Source: Lineus longissimus
Lineage: Eukaryota; Nemertea; Pilidiophora; Heteronemertea; Lineidae
Assembly: GCF_910592395.1 (NCBI RefSeq)
Contig: NC_088311.1
Location: 15,502,501-15,566,500 of the forward strand
Length of the DNA: 64,000 nucleotides
Direction of reading: 5' to 3'
Under the pieces are notes generated by a model. The model ran no database searches. It worked only from the letters and a program-made list of their open reading frames with translations, and was not told where the DNA came from. The first letter of the stretch is position 1, and every line of letters begins with the position of its first letter. Made by a program: the position numbers and the translations under genes. This document shows positions 35,101 through 45,789 of this stretch, piece after piece.

Positions 35101-35299
35101 GAAGAAAAATTTGGTACGATCGGATCGAAAAGGGGGAAAATCTGCGTTACCTTGGCTGGGCCCGTATGTCATAAGGAGCAAGACCAAGAGCGGGGGATAC
35201 TTGTTAACGAACGAGGATGGTATCCACTTGAAATCCTCAATAAACGGGGCGAACTTAAAGATATGGCATAAGGGGCCGTCTGAGAATGAAAAGAAATAA
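32179..35299 (+). CDS. Spliced integrase-like transposase (Ginger/Gypsy-integrase type)
   Basis: Eight exons with GT-AG borders and agreeing phases: 32179-32307, 32874-33048, 33222-33409, 33594-33751, 34014-34150, 34284-34431, 34682-34889, 35075-35299. They give 455 residues with no internal stop. The HHCC zinc-binding motif is built across exons 2-3 (LHSSALG, GGHLGRDK, CPRCQ). The DDE core shows D in IGIDLIGPL, D in ISDQGREF and E in GLTERFNQ. A basic C-terminal segment ends near NGANLKIWHKG. No promoter was identified; transcription would start near 32.1 kb. Introns of 150-570 bp argue that it does not move through RNA. A domesticated GIN1-like gene is an alternative, but intact ends and a target duplication favour a transposon. 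Confidence 0.88.
32310..32525 (+). repeat. Subterminal tandem repeats of the Ginger-like element
   Basis: GGACTTGGATTCCTAGGAAA and variants recur about every 35-45 bp, six times, spanning the start of the first intron. The same words appear inverted near the right end (35635-35835). They are plausible transposase-binding sites; their position inside intron 1 also makes them part of the transcript. Confidence 0.75.
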
Positions 35300-35634
35300 A
35301 CTACGTTCCAGTCTTCATGTCACTGTCAACACATTATCAATACCACAATATGTATCAATTCTGGTTAAAAACAGAGTGATTTGAGAGCCCAATTCAAGAG
35401 CAGGGTATGATACTAGTATTTATGTCAACCCTTGTGAATACTTGCATTAAATACAGAATCTGGTTAAACAGAATGACTTGTTGATTTCTTTATGTACATA
35501 CATGTACAGTACAAGGCGAATGAAATTGTAAAAGCCATTGCCATAGAAAATCGGTAAGCTGCAACACCTCACTGCGAATGAAAATTAGGTGCAGGCACTT
35601 TGAGTAGAGTAATGTATCTTCCTTGAAAATCTAC

Positions 35635-35850
35635 ATAGGACTTGGAATACTAGTTTGTTCTAGTAATGGAAGTCCACCTAGGACGGAGATTACTAGATTT
35701 TGGACCTACATTCCTAAGGAGTCACGGTCCAAGGACATTGGTTGCTAGTAACCTAAGTCCTAGGACTCCAGCTCCTAGCCGTCCAGGACCGTAGGACTTA
35801 GATTCCCAGGAGTTAGAGTCCGGCGGACTCCAGCTGGGTAGGTCGTGGGT
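35635..35850 (-). repeat. Right subterminal repeats of the Ginger-like element
   Basis: Words such as CCTAAGTCCTAGGACTCC and GGACTTAGATTCCCAGG recur in both orientations, matching the left array. They end about 15 bp before the terminal CTTTTACA. Confidence 0.65.
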
Positions 35851-35860
35851 TACTTTTACA

Positions 35861-36249
35861 CCGGGAACACCTGGTGCCCCAGATAACGGAGTGTTAACTG
35901 CCTTTCCGGCAAAAAACCCTATCATGTTCGCCATCATGGCATTCATGTTAGACATCATGTCATTAGCCAGTTTGAACGTGTGGGCCATATCCTGTTTGTC
36001 GACCTGGGTTGCACCGTTGTCCCGATTGTTAGCATCCGTAGTCAGATCTGGTCCGGGATCACGTTATGTACCAGAATCGGGTGATTGGAGGTCAGCGGGT
36101 GATCCGAGGTTGTCCGCATCCTGTTTCCTCCGTTTCGTCGCGGGTCCGTCACCAGTTTTAGGGCGTTTCCCTGGCTTGACCCTTCCGGTACGACTCTTGT
36201 CCGACCGGCCGGAAGTCTTCTGGGTACGTTTGTGTTTAGCGTTTACCAT
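35861..36249 (-). pseudogene. Gag-like protein, N-terminal part with an in-frame stop
   Basis: It starts MVNAKHKRTQKTSGRSDKSR, a Lys/Arg-rich basic domain, runs to SPDSGT, then has one TAA (36064-36066). In the same frame it continues through MAHTFKLANDMMSNMNAMMA to GAPGVPG, where the Ginger-like element interrupts it. The basic N-terminus fits RNA binding or nuclear entry. The stop and the insertion inactivate gag. Confidence 0.75.
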
Positions 36250-36379
36250 TTTGCTGGAAGAGAAGGAAGCACAGTAAGCCGTGTTCTTAACTCGACATCT
36301 CCCAGCGGAAGACGTTCTGCCAGGGAATCGACAATAGGCCGAAACCGTGGTGAATGTGACACGTCCGGGCTGTTATAAT

Positions 36380-36560
36380 TATAGTCACCCCGGAACAGAC
36401 TCGCTTTGAGCCGAGACCATCATCGTGGCCAACCGGACCCCTATAGGGGGTCAAAGACCATCATATGGCTAAAGCAGACCTCATGGGAGCAAACGCTCCC
36501 CATGTGGCCAAGTAAAAGCAGACCCTGCAGGGCGCTGCAAATCCCCGGGAGGGCAAAATA
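36380..36560. promoter_or_regulatory. Cluster of short hairpins at the retroelement 5' side
   Basis: Small palindromes alternate with a repeated linker like TGGCCAAGTAAAAGCAGACC: CCCCTATAGGGG, GGGAGCAAACGCTCCC, CCCTGCAGGG and CCCGGG. A diverged relative lies at 53330-53440. YR retroelements carry split or inverted terminal repeats, so this is probably part of a terminal region. Confidence 0.5.
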
Positions 36561-36620
36561 ATAAAAAATTGAATTATGTCATCACTACTACACCATAATT
36601 TATGACCCTGGGCTTACGTT

Positions 36621-37081
36621 TATGGCAAGCCAGAGTGGACACAATTCGTATTTTATATCCTTATATATTGTTATTTTATGTGGATATATATTCATATTTT
36701 ATGTCCATATATATTCCGACCAATCAGAATGAATTTCTTTATATGCACAATAATTCATTTTATATACACATAAATTCCATTTTATGTCCACATAAATTCA
36801 ATTTTATGTCAACATAAAATCCGATTTTATGTCCATATAAATTATTTTATGTGGAGATATATTGGTATTTTATGTCCATATAAATTAGATAATATCTACA
36901 CATAAATTAGACCGGACGAATTTATCACCACATAAATTCCCATTTTATATGGACATAAAATCAGCCAATCAGAATGCCGCTTTATATGTGCTTATATATT
37001 CCACTTCCGTATTGAAAACGTCTACTTCCTTATTAGAATCGGTCACTTCCGTATTAAAATACTTTTGGCCAATGGGAACCA
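36621..37081. repeat. Left terminal inverted repeat of the 16.6-kb element
   Basis: 461 bp, very AT-rich. The words TTTTATGT and ACATAAA recur more than fifteen times, often as short palindromes such as TTTATGTCCACATAAA. Three ACTTCCGTATT-type repeats lie at its inner end. It retains the uninterrupted CCAATATATCTCC site (inverse, near 36855) that is occupied by the pogo-like element in the other arm. Confidence 0.9.
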
Positions 37082-37698
37082 CCGCCTTTTTGCGTGGTGT
37101 GCAGTGCAGGCCCTCCCTCTAAGGCTGCATCCTATGGTTCAACCGTTGTTGGCTGGGACTCGTAAAATCGCCCTTATTTCCCTCACCAGTTTTGACCTTT
37201 TTTGGTCAATACTCATGTCATGGCATGGATGGTTCCCTCACTGACTGGCACTGCTCACTCATTTTCTGGCCTGCATGTGGTGAGTCGAGTGCATGCCCCA
37301 ACCCAAAAACTAGAGGGAGAATTAAATGTTTAAACAGTGCTTGTACAATTTTCTGGAAAAGTCCTGGAATTTAACCCCCCAGTGCCAACCCTTTTTAAAA
37401 ATACCTACCCTACATACCTTACGACTTACCTTTTAAGACTAAAAACCGAACCGGACCCGATCGTACTGAACCTGGGACACAACCGACCGTACCAAACCGG
37501 GACACTACCGTACCGAACAGGGACACATAATGCACCGAACCGGGGCACATAGCACATCTTTTATGCATATTATCAAGTACCCAAGAATATGCAACTGATT
37601 AAAAAGCAGGTGCACTATTTATTTATTACAAAACGCCGCCGGTGTGCTGAAATTTAATTACTCTGTAGGAATGTAACACACCCCATTCATCTTTGCAG
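37082..37698. other. Presumed 5' region of the UBX/HECT-like gene
   Basis: No start codon could be tied to the first supported exon. A short minisatellite-like stretch (ACCGAACCGGGACAC variants) lies at 37465-37550. The promoter is probably here or in the inverted repeat. Confidence 0.35.
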
Positions 37699-40600
37699 AT
37701 TTCAACAGAATAGAAATGGACGTGCTGTTCCACCGACTGGCCGTCGGCATTCAGTAAAAAAGAAGGGTCGTGGTCGTCCCACTGGAAGTTATTTAATCAG
37801 ATTTGTTGTGTTGGATGACCCTAAGTCAACTAAACGCCCAGCTTCCTGGAAAGTACTCAAGGAGCTTAAGGATAACGGATTAGGTAAGTTGAAGCCTTAA
37901 AAAAGGATAGTGTTGATTGGGAGAAGATTGACATCACATGATTGATTGAAATATCCAGTCCAGCATGAGGAGGATTTATTTTTAATAAATGGTATTTATC
38001 CATTCCCTTTCCTATACATGATTAATACTACGAAGAGGTGGAAAAAAATTACCAATGGCAAACAATTGAATGCTACTTGAAGAAGTAACTTGGCAATAGT
38101 TGCTGGGGACAACCATAGAGGTATTAATACCTCCATGGGACAACTATTGCCAAGTAAGGGTCTTGTTTTCAGAGCACTTGGCAAAATAATGAGGGCACTA
38201 TGCTGGCAATACCAGCATTGTATGTAGGTGCTTTTTGTGAGCCCTGGAAACTGCAAGGCTGTTGTTAAGTTGTCTTGAGAGCTTAATTGGGAAGAGCTTT
38301 GCTAACTGCTATTATGCATGTCTGAGAGCAACTTTAAATGACTTTTTCAGGCCAGCTGCAAGATGATACAGGGTGCCCAACCTTGAAAGTTCCAGTCGAT
38401 GTTGGGGAAGATGCTGTGAAGCAATTGATCTTAGACAAATGTGCCAGGTTGCAGGGTCAGCCGTTGGACCTGATGAGTTTTAAATTTTCCAACGCCAAGG
38501 GAACCCGTTTAGAATTCCCTCCTGGGGAGAAGACCAGCAAAGTTATCCATAAATTTTGTGGTAACCCAAAGAAAATAGTTTATGTGGTACCTGGAGGGAA
38601 AATTGATAGATTGGTATGTATCCTAAATCTCAGTCACATCGTTGACAGAATGTTCTCAGTCAAGGTCACTGTCTCGTTTTTTATCATAATTACTGTCGGT
38701 TAAAGCCATACAACCTGTTCGATTTATTGGAATAAATAACACCCGGATCCTAATAAAAGTTGACTGCACTGAATTAGTACCTTTATAAAAAAAATAGCTT
38801 GAATTATTTCATAAAAAATTGACAGATAAAATATCGTGTTGTTAAATTCTAGATAGAATGTTTCCGATTGGTCCAGAACTTCTTTATCCCAAGGAAATGA
38901 GTTTGGAACTCTTAAGGGTTACGATTGCAAAGTCCTTGATATCGGTCAAAATGTGGCTATCAGAGGCATACTTGGTTCATAACCTGGCAGACGTCTCCTG
39001 TTGACTTAAAAGTGTGCTCTCACTCATGAAGAAAATGTGGCTTAAAGAAAATTATTGTCTAGAATAAGCCCTGGATGCACAAAATGACCTGGGTCTTCTT
39101 CCATTTCAGCCCACTGCTGAGCCTGGCACATCACAGGCGGGAAATGAACCTGTTAACTCACACTCGCAGGCTGGAATACCTGCTACTCCAGGAAATGTAA
39201 GTATAACTCGGTAAATGAAAACAAAATCAATTGGAGCAGTCACTTTTAGCAGATCAAGAAAAGGTAAATATGCCAATGGAATGACTTGGATTGACTCATT
39301 TGATGATTTACTTAACTGCCCAGGGGCCGTGTGCTCAAATGTGTCGTTAGGTTAACCAAATCAATACGCTATGCATTTTTTTCAGTTTTAGCGACTCCTT
39401 AACCTAACGACGGCTACGAGCACATGGCCTCAACACGTCACATCATCTAGCCTGTAATTGAAAAGGAATCTGAGTCAGTAGAATTCAAAAATACTCCATG
39501 GAAATGCTGAAATTTTTGTTGGAGCATTCGTCTGTTTATTTCCAGCGAGTCTTAAGGCCTGGGAAATCTTGGTTGGCGACTTTACTGTCATTTCGGGATA
39601 GTTTTACTTAGTGAAAATATTTTTCTCAATTCATTTTTACAGGACGCCAAAAGAAGAAAAACCGAAGAGTCCGAGAAGAGAACCATGAGGAAGAAAGAAC
39701 AGGATGACATGGTGCGTCTTTGTCATGCTATTTACCATATGTTGTTGTAATTGATCAGACAAATTCGTTGCTCCACCAGAACCCAGAGTGTTAATTACTG
39801 TCCGATGGTTATCCGCAGTTTGGCATGTTTTGGCGGCTTTGATGGTTGTGTAGGTGGTCAAAGTACAAAAGCCAAATTATAGCTTGTGACACGAGCTGTT
39901 CTTCTCACGGGTACCCCAGCTCTGGTGTGACATTTTGGCACCACCTAGTGTCAGAAAACCTCATGATCTCCCTAATAAGGGCAACTCTCTATTAAGGGCA
40001 GTTGAAGCCAGTCCCAATACTGTAGTTCTATGCCTTGCCGTATGAGAGTTAGTAAAGAGGAAAAAATGAACAACTTGCTAATGATTTAAGAACAGACTTT
40101 CCCAATCTAAATGCAACCAAACTCCAGAGATCTGCATATTTACATATCTTGGAAGAGGAGATCAAACTCCATCATCTGCCCAAGTTTCATTTGAATCCGC
40201 CAAGTATACGTAGCTCTCTGTCATCTGAAGTTGACAAATTGGAACCTGATAAAATGTCGCGAAAAGGCATTCTTCAGTTTTCAGTCAATTTTTAGTTTAG
40301 GCCCGTTGGCCATATCCTGCTTCATTACCTATCTCGGTTCTAGTGGCCATATCCCGATACATTATATCTGTTCTAATTTTAGGTAAGAGAGACAAGAAGG
40401 CAGAGATTGAATGAAATGGTGGAGGTGGAACACCCAAATGGCTTCAGCATACGATTAAAATTTCCGAACGGTGACTGCAGCACGATACGGTTCTTGGCCT
40501 CGGACAAGTTTTTGGTGAGCATACTTGTGACACATCACGTCACGACAAAGTGGGGATTAAACCTGGGGACAATGATAGAAATTGATTTCATTTCACTAAA

Positions 40601-43600
40601 GGGCAAAAAATGGTTAATCCACTTTTGGGCGTGTCGCCACTCAGGACGCACCAAACCAGGATATGACAGCAGTGAAAGTCACTATTCTGAATGGCATGGC
40701 TGAAAAATGAGAAACAAATGTTGTCATTTCAGACTTGAATGCGTAGGATTGTTGTAAGCACTTTTCAGGACACAGCTCTGAAACATAAAACAAATAGTGA
40801 ACTGAGTCATCTGTCTGGTTAACACAAGTTGAAATTAACCTGAGGCCAACTTTGGGTTAATCTGGGTGGTATTAATAGGGTGACCTAACCCTAAATCACT
40901 TTCTCAATTGAGTTCAAGACTGCGGTGAATGGAATTCTCGCATCGGTCAAACAGCATTATTAAATGTTAGGGCCACAGACAAGATGAACCATTGATGAGC
41001 CAGAATAGCAGAAAAAGGATTGTGTCATAACAGGCACTACCAAACAAACTGGCATAAGCCTAGGCTCGAATCATGCCATAAATGTCTCAGAGAACTTGAT
41101 CGATATTGCATCGCATCACTGTGTGACATCAAGCACAATCAGGCTGGTTTACTCATTCAGTAAACTGAAATATTTTAATGCCATTGCCAGCAGGGTACAA
41201 ATGGACATCAGACAACCTGGCCCCGAGAAAAAAAATAAGGCTGTTACTGGACACTTTTTCTGGGCCAACCGGCCTAGTGCATTGTGTACCCATTGTAAGT
41301 TGTTGCACGTTTTGAATAACAAGCTTCTTTCTTTCAGACATTGGTAGATGTTATTGGCTCAAATGAGAATGCCACTGCAGTTTTTGAAATCCATGTAGCT
41401 GGAACAACAACTGGCTTCAGGTCCACTGAAGATGAAGAGAAATCCTTGAATGATATGGGGATCAACTCACAAATGGTGTTGCTTATTCTGTGGACAGATG
41501 AACTACATACTGTAAGTTGACAAGAGGTTCAAGCACCACTTAGTAAGTAGGGTTGGAGTGCTCACATCTGGCACCAGTGATCCTACATTGATTAATATTA
41601 TGGCCTATATGTGATGCTTCTGAAGAGAACAGAAATTCCCTTCAACTCTATTATTCCTCGTTGGGAGAATTTGGAATCTTATTTTGTGGGATTATGACTA
41701 TGTATGAAGGCACAGCTAGTCATTGAGTTTAAGGTCTGGTCCAGTTTGTATACTTTATTAGAACTTAACTTGTTTAACTTGCCAACCTTCAATTTTCCTT
41801 CAGGATAAGGATGGTAAGCTGTCATCTTCAGAAGGAGAGTTCATTGCTGCTGGTACACCAACTGTTAAATTAGAATGTCTTCCAATGCCACATTTGAGAG
41901 CTATGGGAATTGATGGGTTTTGACTGTTACGACCAGTTCCGAGTCATGAGTAATACAGATTCAAATTCAGTATTACTGATCCTACGGACAACAGAATTGA
42001 AAGTTGCTTGCTATGAATATGATAATGAACATCACCACACAACACTGACCGCATGGACGTGATCTAGCCCCACCCATTATGTGATGGTAATCAGTGCCAT
42101 TTGGATCTAGATACAGCGTGATGTCAGCAGGCCTCATGAACTGGAGACAGTAATATATATCATGCATTAAATTCTGCATTATGGCCAGATGTGTGTACTG
42201 TGGAGCAGATTTCTATTATGGAGGCTTTTGTTTGATTTTGGTCAGTTCTTAAATTCACATGATTGCTTGTTGATTAGGTTGTTTTTTCATTCTGTTCAGG
42301 TGCTGTTTCGACAGAATACTTTTGCTGAAGACATTGAGCAATTGCCAGATTTGCAGGTGAGTAAATTCAGAAGCATTGTTAATTTTCCCTAAGAATAGTA
42401 CAGCCGTACAACATAGTGGTTTTCCGAATCTTGTTACAAGAAAAAACAGTTAATGCAGCTTTGGTATCTATACTATAATGCGCGTTGTGGCCGCTAAATA
42501 GGAGGCGATTTTTGTTTCAAAATTGGGCCTCGGAAATGCGTCGAATTCTTGCAACTTTTGGCTTCGTAGGTGTGGATCATAACTAAGAGTGTCACTGAGG
42601 GTGTCATACGTCGAACATATTGGTGGTTTTGGAATAAATAACAACTTTTCAGAGAGCACGTCGACTGGAGAGCTCCGCTCATTCTCAAAAGCATACACAA
42701 ACTTCACGCATATTCTCCCTGCCACATCAGTATTAGCTTCCAGCACGTATGTAGTGCTATACAACCTGGTCCATGGTGCAGGGTATTAGCAGGGAGATTA
42801 ATGATTAGCCTATTCTATTTTAGTTCTATTCGAGAAACACTGACCGGAGTGATAAGGCAAATTCTGCAGGGTGGCCTACCGGAACATGCAGTCAGGGTAT
42901 CAATAAACAGTTATGCCAGGATGGACAAAATATGTACAGTGGCCAGCGCTTGCTCTTTGATTTATTCTTTACTGATTGATGTTGTCAGTTTGAATTGCGT
43001 TCTGCATCTCTCCATGCGCCTGGCTTTGGTCCGACAGTGGCATTGGGTACGGGAGTGGGTAGGTGATATGCCTAATATGTGAGGCCCTTATTTGGAACAG
43101 GACCTGCTGTCACTGGTCTCAATGCATTGTGCAAAATAGCGTACTCCAATCAATCTATTGGGGGTTTCATGTAGATAGCAGCAATAAGTCCCTAAATGCA
43201 GTTCATTTCGTGTTTAACCTTTAATAAAACTTCAGTAACGTTATAGAAATTTAATGTAGTTCAATCATCGTGCCCATTTAACTAATGTATATTACATTTC
43301 AACTTTGCCCGCTCCATGGGTATATGCTAGTCCACATAATGCCGCAGTCAAGATTCAGATGGAGTCAATGTTGATGCGAGGTATCAGCAGCATCTGTTGT
43401 GGCTTTCAAATTAATTTATTCAATTTATTATTGATAGGTTAACCACATCGCAGATAATGATCCAGGACTACAAGAAAATACCAAGACTAATAATAGTGAG
43501 GATGACTTCATGCCTGCCATCCAGGTGAGTGAGTCTCAGGTTCCCTCTTCCCTCAGATTTGGCCTTCAAGCTCTCTTAAGCTGTTGACCTCCACTGTGGT

Positions 43601-45781
43601 CAGTGCAGCATTTTAGTAGCAGTGGAAATGTAGCTTTGCCCCAGACTGCGGACAGTTACAAACCAGGGCCGACCGCATAGAAACTCTCAAAGCGCTAACA
43701 GAACCTTCTTGCTGGATGTGGAATGGTGAAATCCATTAGGACTTATCAGAGATGGGTGCTGTCACTGCTATCAGTGTTTCTATGGGGTCGGCCCAGGAGT
43801 CTGAACAGTTGAAGAGCTCACAGGATGTTAGTAACTTGAACAGCTGTCTGTGACTGCAACATTCAACAAAAGCATGACGGTTGCATGGTCACACAGGCTT
43901 TGAAATTGTAATCGATTTCTTGTTATTTTACAGCCAGTGCAGAGGCGGCCTAGAAGAATGCGGCGTGGGCCAAGGAATCATCAAGATCAGGTAATTTTCA
44001 ATGTTGCACCACCATGGATATTGAAGAGAAGAACTCATGTGTAAATAACCGATAATACATGCAGTGTGTTTGTAATTGCCAAAAAATCTGTATGAAACAT
44101 CACAAGGTGAGGCAATACTGTATTGATTCATCTGATGTGAACAATACTACCTTGTTTCATGGGCACAAATCCCATAAAGCTTTTATTAACTTTTTCAGTT
44201 ACCGGCACCACAACCTCGGTTGGCAACACCACCGCCAAGGTCGCCGACACCACCACCTCGGTCGCCGACACCACCACCACCCCCTCGATCGCCGACACCA
44301 CCACCACCACCACCACCACCGAGGTCAGCATCAAGACCTCGGCGAAGATTAGAGCAACTGCCTCATCCCACATTGGACATAGCACCCAGTGTAATCAACA
44401 ATGACAATACAGATACTGAAATCTGGTAAGCATTATTATTTCATTGGATCCACTTAGGTAACTGTCACCCCCTTTCACCCATGGGTGACCAACTGAGGTA
44501 AAGATGCCTGTCCAGAGTTTCAGACTGGGTTCAAATGAGTTTGGCATGATTACGATGATTAAATATGAAGTGTGCACAAGCAAATTCTGCACTAAATTGA
44601 TATAATTAAATGAATTATTTATCACAATGAAATGAATGAATTTTGTGCAAAAAGAAGTGAAGCCACAACAAAGCCAGGAAAATGGTGGTCTGTAATATTG
44701 GAAATATTATGAATTGATTGTACCTTAAAAGACACAATGGATGAGTCGGAATCTCACAAGATTGAACTGTGATCTGCTTCTTTCTTTCTAGCATCCAAAT
44801 CAACAGAACCTCTGTTGTCGAAGATATGATACAGGCGTTCACATCAGATATTATTGGAAGTAAAGTGACCTTTCAATTTGTAAACATGGAGGGTAATACG
44901 GAAGAAGGGGATGGAAGTGGGGTTGAGAGGGATGCATACACATCCTTCTGGACATTGTTCATGGCACATTATTGTGATGGTGATGGGGAACGTATCCCCA
45001 TCTTGAGGTGTGGTTATGATAGGGACAAATGGTTAGCTGTAGCCCGTATCTTACTAAAAGGATATAAGGATCAGGGGATACTTCCTCTTTCCCTGAGCAG
45101 AGTATTCCTGATTTCATGCCTTTTTGGGAAAGAAGGAGTGACTCCTGACCTCCTTTTGAGGTCAATCTGCCAGTATCATGCACCTGAGGAATGCAAAATC
45201 CTTGAAGACGCCCTGTCGTGGAAGCTGGCTGAGGACGAGAAGGAAGAACTACTTGATATTTTATGCAGATTTGGTGTCAATAAAGTGCCAACGGCATCAA
45301 ATATCCTGCAGTTGCTTCTGGGTGTTGCAAACAAACAACTGGTTCAGAAGCCTGCTTTCATCACAGGCGTTTTCTATGACCTACTGTCCTCACATCGGAA
45401 TATTTTCCCGTCAACTGTACAACTGTTTCTGGACCAGCTTAACTCGCTAAAACCCACAACAAAAAAGGTGAGAGATGCAATCAGAGCTGCTCCGGAAACA
45501 GCTGACCAGGAAAAATGTTTCTCTTTTTTGAAACAGTTTGTTCGAGGACTGACACCTGATCTCCTGGCCAAATTCTTACGATTTGTGACAGGATCATCTG
45601 TAATGTCTTGCCAGGAGATCCTGGTTTCATTCAAACTAAGGGCTTCGCAAGACACCCTATTGCAAGGACATGTGGGCCACTTCTGGAGCTGCCGAGTACT
45701 TACTCTTCCTTTACAGAATTAAGGCAGGAGTTTCTGTTTATACTGGTGTCTAAGGAAGAGTGGGAGTTCTCGATAATATAG
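37699..45781 (+). CDS. UBX-like plus HECT ubiquitin-ligase-like protein, multi-exon
   Basis: Exons with GT-AG borders and agreeing phases: 37699-37883, 38351-38613, 39110-39196, 39643-39711, 40383-40514, 41338-41511, about 42300-42357, 43438-43524, 43934-43990, 44199-44425, 44792 to the end. The first exon is unseen. 40420-41511 forms a UBX/ubiquitin-like fold (GFSIRLKFPNGDCSTIRFLA to LILWTDE). 44199-44425 is a Pro/Arg-rich linker. 44792 onward is a HECT domain (GDGSGVERDAYTSFW, KFLRFVTGS). Exon 41804-41923 ends in a stop and may be an alternative terminal exon. Near 45645 one base appears lost: the frame ends at 45722, while the next frame encodes the HECT end with HPIARTCGPLLELP and its catalytic Cys, stopping at 45781. 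This resembles G2E3-like HECT proteins. Confidence 0.75.
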
Positions 45782-45789
45782 GCAGTTTT

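Larger units (their letters stand above)
31657..35860 (+). mobile_element. Ginger-like DNA transposon, 4204 bp, inserted in gag
   Basis: It begins TGTAAAAG at 31657 and ends CTTTTACA at 35860, with CCGG duplicated on both sides (31653-31656, 35861-35864). Only the outer 8 bp are perfectly inverted. Both subterminal zones carry many copies of GGACTTRGATTCCTAGG-type words. It encodes a single spliced integrase and no RT, protease or capsid, as expected for cut-and-paste elements related to Gypsy integrases. From memory, Ginger elements have TGT...ACA ends and 4-bp duplications. The surrounding gag frame is restored at nucleotide precision if one CCGG is kept, which fixes both ends. Confidence 0.88.

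Noticed and set aside
32179-35299. LTR retrotransposon (Gypsy) with only integrase left
   Set aside because: Introns with conserved phases, TGTAAAAG inverted tips and a CCGG duplication fit a DNA transposon; no LTR, RT or primer site is present.
44199-44340. Simple CCA/CCG trinucleotide microsatellite
   Set aside because: It encodes an open Pro/Arg/Ser/Thr linker in phase with both neighbouring exons, so it is annotated as coding.
44128-44385. Minus-strand Val-rich membrane protein
   Set aside because: It is the antisense shadow of the Pro/Arg-rich exon of the HECT-like gene.
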